A stretch of 64,000 bases of DNA, taken from the NCBI GenBank assembly GCA_963798805.1, contig CAWCVC010000015.1, positions 248,001-312,000 on the forward strand, written 5' to 3'. The DNA is from CAVZCK01 sp963798805 (lineage in GTDB: Bacteria; Pseudomonadota; Alphaproteobacteria; Rhizobiales; Rhodomicrobiaceae). The notes under the pieces are model-generated. The model was not told the origin of the DNA. It saw nothing but the letters and a program-made list of their open reading frames with translations, and made no database searches. A program made the position numbers and the translations under genes. Positions 8,899 through 17,856 of the stretch are shown here, in pieces (the first letter of the stretch is position 1; each line of letters begins with the position of its first letter).

Positions 8899-9414
8899 TC
8901 ACCCGACCTTCAGATAAGCAAAGCCTTTGGCCTGCAACGCAGCCACTGTCGCAACGCCTGAAGGCACCATATCGATGAAATCCGCCTGCCGGATCTTTTC
9001 GCGATCCAGCTTCAGCCGCTTGAACGTGATGTCGCAAAGGTAAGCTCGCATGCCGTTCTTCGACAGACTTTCCATCCGCGTGAAGACATCCTCCGGCACG
9101 GGCTTATCCTTCCACGGCGTGTTCTCCTGGTCTTTCAGGAAAAATCTGACGCCGCCCGAATGTGCCACGATCACGATCTGAATATCGAAAGGATTGCCGC
9201 CATAGACCGAGTAGTGGTTCGAGATGTTGTTGAGCATCTGATTGAACCGCGCGGTGTCGGCGAAGTCGCAATGATAGAGACAGGCGACGCCGCCCTCTTT
9301 CTTCATGTCGTCGAACTTCAGCATCGCAGGCGCCGCGAATGCCGTTGTGGCAGCGAGCGATCCGCCCGCAAGGGCGATGGTCCGCATCACGTCGCGGCGA
9401 GTCTTCTCAGTCAT
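8899..9414 (-). CDS. Tat-exported DsrE-family protein of the sox cluster
   Basis: 171 residues. The N-terminus MTEKTRRDVMRTIALAGGSL with a following Ala-rich stretch is a twin-arginine signal, so the protein is periplasmic. The mature part contains the DsrE/F-like fold segments FDIQIVIVAHSGGVRFFLKD and GMRAYLCDITFKRLKL with a conserved Cys (YLCDIT), and ends FIDMVPSGVATVAALQAKGF. DsrE-fold proteins handle protein-bound or persulfide sulfur. Position directly after soxB (88-bp gap) suggests a sulfur-transfer accessory role, which is inferred. It is the last gene of soxYZB-dsrE. Confidence 0.75.
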   Translation of the reverse strand: MTEKTRRDVMRTIALAGGSLAATTAFAAPAMLKFDDMKKEGGVACLYHCDFADTARFNQMLNNISNHYSVYGGNPFDIQIVIVAHSGGVRFFLKDQENTPWKDKPVPEDVFTRMESLSKNGMRAYLCDITFKRLKLDREKIRQADFIDMVPSGVATVAALQAKGFAYLKVG

Positions 9415-9502
9415 GACGTCTCTCCCAGAAAGGCGGCTTCGCTATTGATACGGCCTCATTGCCGTGAGCCGCTGTTTCGTTGACCTGTTCCGTCGCTGCG
9501 CC

Positions 9503-11197
9503 TTATGCGCCGACAATTTTCACCGCCGTATTTTCCTCGATCTTCACCGATTTGAGGTTGGAGATATGCCGCTCGACGATCTCCCAGATTGGCGGGCCTT
9601 CGGTGCCTTGATTGACGCTCGCCCAACCGGCGACGACGTAATTTTTTGCCGGGTCGAGCGGCTTGCCAGTCTTAACGAGCGTCATATCGGAGATGCGGCT
9701 GCCGATCGGCGCGTTGACGTCGATCTTATATGCGAGCCCGCCGGCGCGAGCCATATCGCCGCCTTGTTGATAATAGGGGTCGGGATTGAAGAGATTGTCG
9801 GCAACGTCCTCCAGAACCTCCTTTAGACGGGCGCCGGTCATCTTGACGCGGTAGCAGTCCGGATAGGTGATGGCAGTGGCGTTTGCGATGTCCTCGAAGG
9901 TGATTGGATCGCCTGGCAGGAGGCCCGCACCCCAGCGGACGCCTGGTGACAGCGCGATTTCAGCGTCGCGTTCGGCGAGCATCGCCTCACAGATCACGTC
10001 GTCGAGCGTGCCGTTGAAATTGCCGCGCCGATAAAGCAGCGACTCGGTGTGGCCGACGACGCGCTTCAGGTCCGCCTCGAAAGGCGCGCGGGCTTTTTCG
10101 ATCGCGGCGGCCATTTCGGGGTCAGGTGCAATCACGTCCGAGAACACCGGGATCAGCGTATAGCGGAAATCGGCGATCTTCCTGGCTTTGATGTCGAGAT
10201 CGAGCCGGGCGACGAACTTGCCATGCGACCCGGAGGCGATCAGCAGCGTATCGCCAACCTTGATCGCCACCGGCAGAGCATCGTGAGTATGCGCCGTCAG
10301 AATGACGTCGATGCCTTTGACGCGCGAGGCCAGTTTGCGGTCGACGTCGAAGCCATTATGCGAAAGCAGCACGACGAGATCGGCGCCGCCCGCGCGGGCC
10401 TCGTCGACCTGCTTTTCCAGCTCGTCCTCGCGTATGCCGAACTCCCATTGCGGGATCATCCAGCGGGGATTGGCGATCGGCGTATAAGGGAAGGCCTGGC
10501 CGATCACCGCGATGTGCGCACCGCCGCGATTGAAGCTTGCCGACGCTTTGAAGACCGGTTCCTGCCATTCCGTGTCGCGAATGTTCTGCGCCAGGAAAGG
10601 CCAGGGCAGGGCGTCGGCCGCCTCGCGCACGCGCTCGGCGCCATAGGTGAACTCCCAATGACTGACCATCGCATCCGGCTTGATCAGGGCCATCAGATCG
10701 ATCATGTCCTGGCCCTGGGTCTGCAGCGAGGACCAGCTTCCCTGCCAACTGTCGCCGCCATCGAGCAACAGCACATTGTCCGCGCCCCGCTCGCCTCGCA
10801 CGGCCTTCACCACGGTGGCGATGCGGTCGAGACCACCCATGCGGCCATAGGTCTTGGCGAGCGCAGCAAAGTCGTCGGACGTCAGCGCATAGGCATCAGC
10901 CGAGCCCCGCTTGATACCGAAGGCGTTCAGAAAATCCGTCCCGGTCAGATGAGGCGGCTTTCCCTTGACGGCGCCGATGCCGATATTGATCGAGGGCTCG
11001 CGGAAATAAATCGGTTTGAGTTGGGCATGAATGTCGCTCAAATGCAGGATCGTCAGCTTGCCGACGGGCGTGCTGCGCAAGAGCATGTCCTGCGTCAGCT
11101 TCTCCTGCGCCAGAGACTGCCGCAGAGACAAGTCGCTCCCGGCAGCAAGCGCGGAAGCCGCTGCCGCGGCTGCCAGAAATTCACGGCGGCTGAACAT
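9503..11197 (-). CDS. soxB: SoxB, sulfate thioesterase/thiohydrolase
   Basis: 564 residues from ATG 11197. The Tat-type start MFSRREFLAAAAAASALAAG marks periplasmic export. It belongs to the metallophosphatase/5'-nucleotidase superfamily with metal-binding motifs LTILHLSDIHAQLKP, LLDGGDSWQGSW, LVVLLSHNGFDVD and VILTAHTHDALPV; the C-terminal 5'-nucleotidase domain follows. In the Sox pathway it hydrolyses the terminal sulfonate from SoxY-Cys-S-thiosulfonate, releasing sulfate, with a dinuclear Mn centre. It follows soxZ after 66 bp that hold a hairpin. The gene is intact and of normal length. Confidence 0.95.
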   Translation of the reverse strand: MFSRREFLAAAAAASALAAGSDLSLRQSLAQEKLTQDMLLRSTPVGKLTILHLSDIHAQLKPIYFREPSINIGIGAVKGKPPHLTGTDFLNAFGIKRGSADAYALTSDDFAALAKTYGRMGGLDRIATVVKAVRGERGADNVLLLDGGDSWQGSWSSLQTQGQDMIDLMALIKPDAMVSHWEFTYGAERVREAADALPWPFLAQNIRDTEWQEPVFKASASFNRGGAHIAVIGQAFPYTPIANPRWMIPQWEFGIREDELEKQVDEARAGGADLVVLLSHNGFDVDRKLASRVKGIDVILTAHTHDALPVAIKVGDTLLIASGSHGKFVARLDLDIKARKIADFRYTLIPVFSDVIAPDPEMAAAIEKARAPFEADLKRVVGHTESLLYRRGNFNGTLDDVICEAMLAERDAEIALSPGVRWGAGLLPGDPITFEDIANATAITYPDCYRVKMTGARLKEVLEDVADNLFNPDPYYQQGGDMARAGGLAYKIDVNAPIGSRISDMTLVKTGKPLDPAKNYVVAGWASVNQGTEGPPIWEIVERHISNLKSVKIEENTAVKIVGA

Positions 11198-11222
11198 CGC
11201 AACTGGTCCTAGAATTTTCCGG

Positions 11223-11242
11223 GAGCGCCCCTCCGGGCGCTC
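11223..11242 (-). terminator. Intercistronic hairpin soxZ-soxB
   Basis: GAGCGCCC/GGGCGCTC 8-bp stem with a 4-nt loop between the soxZ stop and the soxB start. No T-run follows, so it more likely tunes mRNA stability or partial termination than ends the operon. Confidence 0.45.
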
Positions 11243-11263
11243 TCAAGAGACAGGCGCCGACGC

Positions 11264-11593
11264 TCAGCTAACTTTCAGATCCGAGCTCGCCGTGTAGGTC
11301 GAGCCATCGTCATCCGCCCAGGCAAACTCGAATTTCCCGCTCTCGGTCGCCTTGAAGAAGAACGCCTGATAGGGATTGGCGGAGATAGCCGGAAACCACT
11401 CGGCGCTGAAGACCTCCTTGCCGTTGAACTTCGCAGTGAACTTGTTGATGATCCGGCGCGGGATCGTCTTGCCGGACGAATCCTTGCGCTGGCCGCTCTC
11501 CATCTCGTGGGAGATAAGCGTCTTGATCTCGATGATTTCGCCGGGCTTGGCTTGGGCAGGGACACGGATACGCGGCTTCGACAATGCTGGCAT
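11264..11593 (-). CDS. soxZ: SoxZ, sulfur carrier partner of SoxY
   Basis: 109 residues, MPALSKPRIRVPAQAKPGEI, then KTLISHEMESGQRKDSSGKT, PRRIINKFTAKFNGKEVFSA and FFFKATESGKFEFAWADDDG. This is the complete immunoglobulin-like SoxZ fold with the conserved SHxMETG-type block. It has no signal peptide and is exported as a complex with SoxY. It lies 43 bp downstream of soxY and upstream of soxB. Confidence 0.95.
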   Translation of the reverse strand: MPALSKPRIRVPAQAKPGEIIEIKTLISHEMESGQRKDSSGKTIPRRIINKFTAKFNGKEVFSAEWFPAISANPYQAFFFKATESGKFEFAWADDDGSTYTASSDLKVS

Positions 11594-11636
11594 GATTTCC
11601 TCCTCATCACATTGCTGTGGCTTCTCGGCGCGTTGG

Positions 11637-12095
11637 CTAGCCGCCGCACCCGCCGATCGTGACCTTCACGTCGGCCTTGGCCATGTGAAGGCTGCCGTCA
11701 GACATCTCGGCGACCGCGATGAGGGTCTGCGTCTTCGCCAGCCGGATGCGGTTCGAGGCGGAGGCCTTGCCGCTCGCCGGGGTAAAGTGATAGGTGATGA
11801 CGTGAGGCAGCGGATTGCCCTCGGCAAAGACATGCACGCTCTTGACGTAGTCCTTATCCGTCATCGGACTTTCGACCTCGATGTTCAGCGGCACCACAAG
11901 CCCGTTTTCCGCAATTTGCGGCACGTCGAGCTTAATCTTCCCTTCGGCCATCGGCTTGCCGCCGGACAGCTTCTTGAGTTCCTCCTCGACCGCCTTCACA
12001 TCCGCGCGGGCGGTATAAGGCGCGATCACGAGAGCGAGTGCCGTGAGGCTGGCACCAGCGAGGAATGTCCGGCGAGTTTGCCCGGCTTTGATCAT
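11637..12095 (-). CDS. soxY: SoxY, covalent sulfur carrier
   Basis: 152 residues from ATG 12095 (MIKAGQTRRTFLAGASLTAL). It has a Tat signal (TRRTFLAG) and a mature domain with VPLNIEVESPMTDKDYVKSV, and it ends in the swinging-arm motif GGCGG whose Cys carries the sulfur intermediate. The chosen start places the twin arginines near the N-terminus; upstream in-frame sequence runs through the promoter region and is not protein-like. It is first in the minus-strand soxYZB-dsrE operon and faces soxA. Confidence 0.95.
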   Translation of the reverse strand: MIKAGQTRRTFLAGASLTALALVIAPYTARADVKAVEEELKKLSGGKPMAEGKIKLDVPQIAENGLVVPLNIEVESPMTDKDYVKSVHVFAEGNPLPHVITYHFTPASGKASASNRIRLAKTQTLIAVAEMSDGSLHMAKADVKVTIGGCGG

Positions 12096-12158
12096 GATGT
12101 GACAGTCCTCTCCTTTAGCGTTTCCTCGGGAAAGATCTTCATTCGTATGGGTTGCATC

Positions 12159-12176
12159 GTCATATATATTTATGAC
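12159..12176. promoter_or_regulatory. Palindromic operator candidate in soxY-soxA divergent promoter
   Basis: GTCATATATATTTATGAC is an 18-bp dyad with one mismatched pair, in the 220-bp gap between the divergent soxY and soxA starts. AT-rich dyads of this size are typical ArsR-family sites, and an ArsR-type gene lies at 13860-14546. The link between the two is inference. Confidence 0.55.
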
Positions 12177-12315
12177 AATGTAAAGAAGTGTTCGCCGTAT
12201 CGGACTCGATTTCGTGCCAAAATGTCGCGATCGTGAGACCGGAAGAAATCCCGGCGGGCCAGCACGAACGCAGTCCGCAAGGCAAGAGCCGCCCAATCCG
12301 GGCGAGGGAGGAAAT

Positions 12316-13152
12316 ATGATCAACAAGCTGCTTCGGCTTGCCGTTCTCGGTGCCGCTGCCCTTAGCGTAGCGGCTGGTATAGCCATCGCACAAGAGGATA
12401 ATAGCGAGAAGGAAATCCAGCGCTATCGCGAGATGCTCAGCGACCCGATGTCCAATCCGGGTTTTCTGAATGTCGACCGCGGCGAACAGCTTTGGGCTGA
12501 GGCTAGGGGAGAGAAGAAGGTTTCTTTGGCTGAAACCTGCGATCTCGGAGAAGGCGTCGGCAAGCTTAAGGGCGCTTACGCAAGACTGCCGCGTTATTTC
12601 CAAGACGCCGATAAAGTCATGGATCTGGCGCAGCGGTTGCTCTGGTGCATGAAGACCGAGCAGGGTCTGGACACCGCCCCTATCATCAAGCACAAATTCT
12701 CCCCCACCCATGGCGGCTACACCTCCGATATGGAGGATCTTGTCGCCTTCATCGCCAACAAGTCGGATGGGATGAAGATCGAACCGCAGCTCTCTCATCC
12801 GAAAGAAAAAGAGGCGCTGGCGGTGGGGGCCGCTCTGTTTTACCGGCGATCCTCCATTTCGGATTTTTCCTGCGCTTCATGTCACGGCGCGGACGGGCAG
12901 AGAATCCGGCTTCAGGATCTGCCAAATCTGGCGGCGCCGACCGAGACCGCCCGCGCAACTGCGGCCTCATGGCCTGCCTACCGCGTTTCCCAAAACCAGC
13001 TTCGGACGATGCAACACCGTCTGACCGACTGCTACAGGCAAATGCGCATGCCCGCGCCGGGCTATGCATCGGACGGGCTTACAGCGCTGACGATGTATTT
13101 GATGAAGATGGGCGAAGGCGGCGTCATTCAAGTGCCGGCAATGAAGCGGTAA
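12316..13152 (+). CDS. soxA: SoxA, c-type cytochrome subunit of SoxAX
   Basis: 278 residues from ATG 12316, preceded by the strong site GGGAGGAA. Sec signal (MINKLLRLAVLGAAALSVAA ending near AIA-Q). The single haem site CASCH is at residues 186-190, and the cysteine ligand C239 (TDCYRQMRMP) carries the persulfide active site. Cys75 and Cys111 in the N-terminal domain fit the disulfide that replaces the first haem in one-haem SoxA types. SoxAX oxidatively couples thiosulfate to SoxY-Cys. It is followed 11 bp later by soxX, which is unusual only in that the order is A then X. Confidence 0.95.
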   Translation: MINKLLRLAVLGAAALSVAAGIAIAQEDNSEKEIQRYREMLSDPMSNPGFLNVDRGEQLWAEARGEKKVSLAETCDLGEGVGKLKGAYARLPRYFQDADKVMDLAQRLLWCMKTEQGLDTAPIIKHKFSPTHGGYTSDMEDLVAFIANKSDGMKIEPQLSHPKEKEALAVGAALFYRRSSISDFSCASCHGADGQRIRLQDLPNLAAPTETARATAASWPAYRVSQNQLRTMQHRLTDCYRQMRMPAPGYASDGLTALTMYLMKMGEGGVIQVPAMKR

Positions 13153-13163
13153 GGGAGGTTAGG

Positions 13164-13793
13164 ATGACCACGATGAAAAGGACAATGCTGCCCCTCGCCG
13201 CTTTGATTGGCGTGTTGGCTAGTGGGCAGGTATACGCCGGCGACATTCCGGAAGCCGATCCGACGGTCGTCGAAAAAGTCATTGCGGAGACTTGGAAGAA
13301 GGTCCCCGAGGGGTGGGAAAGTCGTCTCAAGCAAGACGAAACGCAGGCCTTGTGCTCAAAATATCGCAATCACCCACCTGCCGACGTCGCCAAGAAAATT
13401 CTCGAACGCGAAAATGCCACTGTGGTCTTTCCAACCGATGGAAAGGTTATAGGCGACTGGAAGGCCGGTGAGAAAATCGCGCAAAGCGGCTTTGGCGGCC
13501 GTTACAACGACAAGCCGACCACCGTGAACGGCGGCAACTGCTATGCCTGTCATCAGATCAGCCCGAGCGAGCTAAGCTACGGCACGATTGGGCCGAGCCT
13601 TCTCGGCTACGGCAAGGCGCGCAACTTCGACCCCGCGGAAGCCAAGGCAACTTACGCCAAGATCTATAATCCGCAAGGGGGTCTGGCCTGCTCGCAGATG
13701 CCACGCTTCGGCTATCACAAATTCCTGAGCGAAGAGCAGATCAAGGACGTGGTGGCGCTTCTGTTCGCGAAGGATTCGCCGGTTAACAAGTAG
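13164..13793 (+). CDS. soxX: SoxX, c-type cytochrome subunit of SoxAX
   Basis: 209 residues from ATG 13164 behind AAGGGAGG. Signal peptide to about VYA-G. The haem motif CYACH is at 126-130, with the likely axial Met179 in LACSQMPRFG. The extra N-terminal region with Cys64 (LCSKYRNHP) is typical of the longer SoxX forms. It is co-transcribed with soxA and followed by a strong hairpin. Confidence 0.93.
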   Translation: MTTMKRTMLPLAALIGVLASGQVYAGDIPEADPTVVEKVIAETWKKVPEGWESRLKQDETQALCSKYRNHPPADVAKKILERENATVVFPTDGKVIGDWKAGEKIAQSGFGGRYNDKPTTVNGGNCYACHQISPSELSYGTIGPSLLGYGKARNFDPAEAKATYAKIYNPQGGLACSQMPRFGYHKFLSEEQIKDVVALLFAKDSPVNK

Positions 13794-13801
13794 GGCGTGG
13801 G

Positions 13802-13831
13802 GAGGCACGGCGTTCAAGGGCGCCGTGCCTC
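13802..13831. terminator. Bidirectional terminator between soxX and arsR-type gene
   Basis: 11-bp perfect stem GAGGCACGGCG/CGCCGTGCCTC with an 8-nt loop, 8 bp after the soxX stop and 28 bp after the convergent regulator's end. The position suits both genes. Confidence 0.75.
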
Positions 13832-13859
13832 AAACCATCCGGCCGAACCCGGCAGCGCT

Positions 13860-14546
13860 TCAGATCGACAGTTCGAACATGTCTCTCAGGCCGCGTCGGC
13901 CGGCCGGCGTGATGGCGAGAGCACGGGTGTCGCGTACGCGTTCGATCCATTTCAGCTCGAAGCACCGGCTGGCCAAAGCCGCGCCGACCGCACCGCCGAT
14001 ATGCGCCCGGCGTTCTGTCCAATCCAGGCATGGGCGGCAAAACACGCGGCGTTTTGTGCGAGCCGCCGAAAGATCGACGCCGAGCTTGGCCAGGAAGTCC
14101 GCGCCGGCCGGCGTCACTTCCCCCGCCTCATCGCTCAGGATGACGAAGTCACGCTCGGTCAATCGCTCGGTGAGTCGGACACCGAGCACGCCAGCGATGT
14201 GATCGTAACAGGTGCGGGCCTGGCGCAGCTTATCGTCCAGCTTCGACTTCGGCTGGAAACGCGGCGGACCGGTCAGCGCCACATTCATAATGCTCTCGAG
14301 CATTTGCCCGACATGCTGTCCCGCGAGCCGGTAATAGCGATGGCGGCCTTGCTTCACGACCACCAGGAGGCGCGCCGCCAGAAGCTTGCCGAGATGACCA
14401 CTCGTTGTTTGCGGCGAGACACTGGCGGCATAGGAAAGCTCAGTCGCGGTAAGAGCACGCCCGCCGAGAAGCGCGCAGAGGATATTCGCGCGTGCCGGAT
14501 CGCCGACGAGAGCTGCTACCTCGGCCATTTGCGGTGCGTTTGACAT
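13860..14546 (-). CDS. ArsR-family winged-helix regulator (long form)
   Basis: 228 residues from ATG 14546 (MSNAPQMAEVAALVGDPARA). The winged-helix DNA-binding domain spans about residues 7-95: ILCALLGGRALTATELSYAA, then VSPQTTSGHLGKLLAARLLV. The C-terminal extension has several cysteines (TCYDHIAGVLG, VFCRPCLDWTERR) that could sense thiols, sulfur species or metals. It lies convergent to soxAX. A role as sox repressor is plausible by analogy with ArsR-type sulfur sensors but is not shown. An earlier start at 14639 is possible; the sequence there is not protein-like. Confidence 0.8.
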   Translation of the reverse strand: MSNAPQMAEVAALVGDPARANILCALLGGRALTATELSYAASVSPQTTSGHLGKLLAARLLVVVKQGRHRYYRLAGQHVGQMLESIMNVALTGPPRFQPKSKLDDKLRQARTCYDHIAGVLGVRLTERLTERDFVILSDEAGEVTPAGADFLAKLGVDLSAARTKRRVFCRPCLDWTERRAHIGGAVGAALASRCFELKWIERVRDTRALAITPAGRRGLRDMFELSI

Positions 14547-14757
14547 GACCACAATATGACGCCGAAGACGCGCGATCGCCACAGCCAACATTTCGTCCGC
14601 GGCCGAAGCAAATCGGCGCGCATGGAGATGGCCCGCCATCGTCGTGACCGGCGCGATGTTTCTTGCTGTGTCGGCTTAGCTCTCGCCTTGGTCTGGCGGA
14701 CGGCAGAAATTCAGCAGAACTGACAGCGGGTTAGGCCCACAGAAAGCGCCGGCCCCT

Positions 14758-17700
14758 CTAACCGGCTCGCCTGTGCATGAGCGCCGCAATGCTCTTTTCG
14801 ATGCGCTGCTCCTCGGATTTTGCTTGCTGCGCACGCGCAACATCGAGCGCCTTCGACAGCCGTTGCTTGCCCTCGCCAACCCTGCCGATCGCGCACAGCA
14901 ATTCGCCATGCGCCCGGTAAAGCGCCGCCAGCACCTGTCGTTCACCGGTTTGCTCAGCCACCCCGATCGCTTTCACGATCAGGCTCAGCGCTTCCCCGAT
15001 TTCGCCGAGCTTCGCATGGGTGCCGGCGAGGCAGGCAATTTGAATAGGCCGGAGCAGCCGCGAGCTCATCGCATCGGCTGCATCGATCGCCGCGCGGATC
15101 ATCTCGAATCCGCCACGCAGGTCACCACAACGCGCCATAGTGGCACCAAGCGCAAAGCTCGCCCACATTTCGAAATTATTCAGACCGTGCTGCTTGCAAA
15201 AACGGACGACCTCCGACGCTCGCTGAACATCGGGATTGAGCCCGCCCGGCAGCGGCAGCAGCAGATCTGTGACCTTGGCCAGAGCCATGGACATGGGATG
15301 CCCGCTCGTATTCGCCTGCTCGAGTGATTGGGCCATGGCCTGCTGCGCAAGTTCAACCTCGCCCAGCGCGGAGTAAACGCCGCTGAGGTAGGCAAGGGCC
15401 ACCACGTGATGACTGCTGAAGACGCCTAGCTCGGCAACATTCTCCGGCTCCTGGGCGAAAAGTTCGACAGCCCGTTCGAGATGCCGCCTCGCTTCGACGA
15501 ACGCTCCCATGGAAGCGTGAGTTTGCCCGAGCAGCGTGTGCGCACGCGCCAGCCTGACGCCGTGCGCCTGCGCAAGCGCCATGTGTTCCCCTGCGGTGGC
15601 CATCGCTTCTGCGATCTCGGCGCGACCGTAACGGACGTTGAACAGACCGAGCAGCACCTCCATTCGCTCTGTGACGTTGCCTGCCCCACTGACAAACTTT
15701 TCGGCTCGCAGGAAAACCTTCCGGCTCTCCGACGCGGCATAGCCCTTCGTCGCCATAATTGCCGGCCCAAGCGCGAGATGGAGATCAATCTGTCTTTGCA
15801 CGCGACCGGGAGATTCGGGCATTGCGTCGGCCAGCGCGATGCCTTCGGAGAAATGCTGCACGGCTTCGACAAAGGCCGAACGGCTGGCGGCGCGCTCGCC
15901 TGCCCTGAGCCAGAAGTCGATAGCGGATTCGGCCATGCCGGCATTCGCGAAATGTCTTGCAACGATTTCCGGCTGCATGGCGACGATCTCCGGAAACCGT
16001 TGCTGCAGGACCCTGGCAATTTGTCCATGCAAGCTCCGCCGGTCGCTGCGCAGCAGTGTGCCATACGCTACATCCTGGAGCAAAGCGTGGCGGAAAGCGT
16101 AAGTCGCCTCCGGGCGCAGCCCGGTCGAGCAAATCAGTTCGGCGTTGACGAGCCGCTCAAGACAGGCATCCAGATTCTCCTCGCTTCGATCCGGCAGCAA
16201 TGCCCGCAGCAGATCGAGCTTGAACTCCCTGCCAAGCGCCGCGGCCACCGTCGCCACCTGCCGCGCCTGCCCAAGTCTGTCGAGCCTCGACATCAGTGAA
16301 CCCTGCAAGGCAGCGGGGACCGCCGCCGATTTGTCGACTGGCTGGTGGGGCGCACAACTCAAAGCCCCTTCGGAGTCATCGGTTTCCAAAGCTGCTCTGG
16401 TCAGCTCCTCCAGAAAAAGCGGAATACCACCAGCGCGCTCTACAATGCTTTGGACGTCGGCATCAGAAAGCTGATCACGATCCGCAATCCCTCTGACAAT
16501 GACTTCGGCACTCCGGCTATCCAGTGTCCCGAGCCGGATAGCGGCCACATGGGAGTCGGTCGGCCAGTCGACACCGCTACCGCTTCGAATTGTCACGACG
16601 ACGAAGACCGACAAGTCCCGGACGCTCGGAATGAGCAGGTCCAGCAGTGCCCGGCTGGTTGGATCCATCCAGTGGACGTCTTCGACGAAGATGATCATCG
16701 GCCGTTGGCGGGCAACCGTTTCCATGCTCCTCAAAAGGGATTGAAACAGAAACTCGAGTTTCCGCCGGGCATCGAGTTGGGGTGGCTTGAAACGGTCCGA
16801 GACCGGCAACGCCATCAGGTCGCCGATCAGCGCCGTGACTTCCCCCGACCGGTTGCCGACGCTGGCCAAATGCGCCTCGAGCTTGTCGAACTTGGTCTCC
16901 ACCGGATCTGCCGGATCGACCTGAGCGGTCTGCCGCAACTGCTCCAAAAGCGGATGCAGCATGCTGCTGCTGTGATGGGGCGAGCAGTCATAGCGGCGAA
17001 CAATGGGGAACTCCCGCCTTACGCAGCGGATGAAATCGAGAGCGAGCCGCGATTTCCCTATGCCGGCCTCGCCCGAGATGATGACCGCCTGCCCGTGGCC
17101 TCTGGCAGCCTTTTCCCATAGATTGAGGAGACGCGCCCGTTCCGCCTCCCGTCCGACGATCGGGCGCTTCGACCGTAACGCCTCGAACCGGCAGGCGAGT
17201 TCGCTCTTGCCCAGCACCTGCCATGCCGTGATCGGCTCGGCAAATCCCTTGACTTGATGCAATTGGAGAGGCCGATATTCGAAGAGCCCACCCACAAGCC
17301 GCTGCGTGTCGGAGGCGATCACTACGGCGCCGGGTTCTGCTAGTTCCTGAAGCCGGGCAGCGAGATTGGGGGTCTCTCCTACGACGAATGGCCGATCAGC
17401 ACCTGCCGAATTAAGGAGATCGCCGACCACGACGATGCCGGTTGCGATTCCCACTCGCACGGCAAACTTTTCCGCCAGCGGATTGCCGTCGTTGATACGC
17501 GATGTCAGTTCGAGCCCGGCCATGACCGCCCGCTCGGCATCATCCTCGTTTGCCGCCGGGAAGCCGAAATAGGCGAGAATGCCATCGCCAGCGTAGCGCG
17601 CAACCATGCCGCCGGCCGCCTCTATGATATCCGTCGCACGCCGTTGATAGGCTGCCAAAAGCTCATGCAAGTCTTCGGGGTCAAGACGCACAGCCAGCGC

Positions 17701-17856
17701 CGTCGATCCGACAAGATCGCAAAACAGAATCGTCAGCAGCCTGCGCTCCGCAGGCGTGTTCGTCGATGCCGCCGCCGCGCCGCTCATGGGCGTGCCGCAT
17801 TCGGAGCAGCTCGTTGCGCCCTCCGCAAGGCAGCGATTGCAATAGATGCACTCCAT
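14758..17856 (-). CDS. Class III nucleotidyl cyclase-AAA ATPase-TPR signalling protein
   Basis: 1032 residues. The N-terminal zinc ribbon (C3, C6, C17, C20) is followed by a class III cyclase domain at about 38-215 (LLTILFCDLVGST with metal Asp47, ARYAGDGILAYFG with Asp91). An AAA_16-type ATPase starts near 231 (Walker A SGEAGIGKSR, about 261-270; Walker B-like IIFVEDVHWMD), and the C-terminal half carries TPR-like helices. Such proteins are frequent in rhizobia and are thought to couple a signal to cAMP and a NACHT/MalT-like switch. It is cytoplasmic, with no TM segment. It stands alone and may not be part of the sox unit. The cyclase keeps both metal aspartates, so activity is likely. Confidence 0.85.
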   Translation of the reverse strand: MECIYCNRCLAEGATSCSECGTPMSGAAAASTNTPAERRLLTILFCDLVGSTALAVRLDPEDLHELLAAYQRRATDIIEAAGGMVARYAGDGILAYFGFPAANEDDAERAVMAGLELTSRINDGNPLAEKFAVRVGIATGIVVVGDLLNSAGADRPFVVGETPNLAARLQELAEPGAVVIASDTQRLVGGLFEYRPLQLHQVKGFAEPITAWQVLGKSELACRFEALRSKRPIVGREAERARLLNLWEKAARGHGQAVIISGEAGIGKSRLALDFIRCVRREFPIVRRYDCSPHHSSSMLHPLLEQLRQTAQVDPADPVETKFDKLEAHLASVGNRSGEVTALIGDLMALPVSDRFKPPQLDARRKLEFLFQSLLRSMETVARQRPMIIFVEDVHWMDPTSRALLDLLIPSVRDLSVFVVVTIRSGSGVDWPTDSHVAAIRLGTLDSRSAEVIVRGIADRDQLSDADVQSIVERAGGIPLFLEELTRAALETDDSEGALSCAPHQPVDKSAAVPAALQGSLMSRLDRLGQARQVATVAAALGREFKLDLLRALLPDRSEENLDACLERLVNAELICSTGLRPEATYAFRHALLQDVAYGTLLRSDRRSLHGQIARVLQQRFPEIVAMQPEIVARHFANAGMAESAIDFWLRAGERAASRSAFVEAVQHFSEGIALADAMPESPGRVQRQIDLHLALGPAIMATKGYAASESRKVFLRAEKFVSGAGNVTERMEVLLGLFNVRYGRAEIAEAMATAGEHMALAQAHGVRLARAHTLLGQTHASMGAFVEARRHLERAVELFAQEPENVAELGVFSSHHVVALAYLSGVYSALGEVELAQQAMAQSLEQANTSGHPMSMALAKVTDLLLPLPGGLNPDVQRASEVVRFCKQHGLNNFEMWASFALGATMARCGDLRGGFEMIRAAIDAADAMSSRLLRPIQIACLAGTHAKLGEIGEALSLIVKAIGVAEQTGERQVLAALYRAHGELLCAIGRVGEGKQRLSKALDVARAQQAKSEEQRIEKSIAALMHRRAG

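Noticed and set aside
10049..11212. 387-residue plus-strand open frame
   Set aside because: Antisense shadow of soxB; no domain features.
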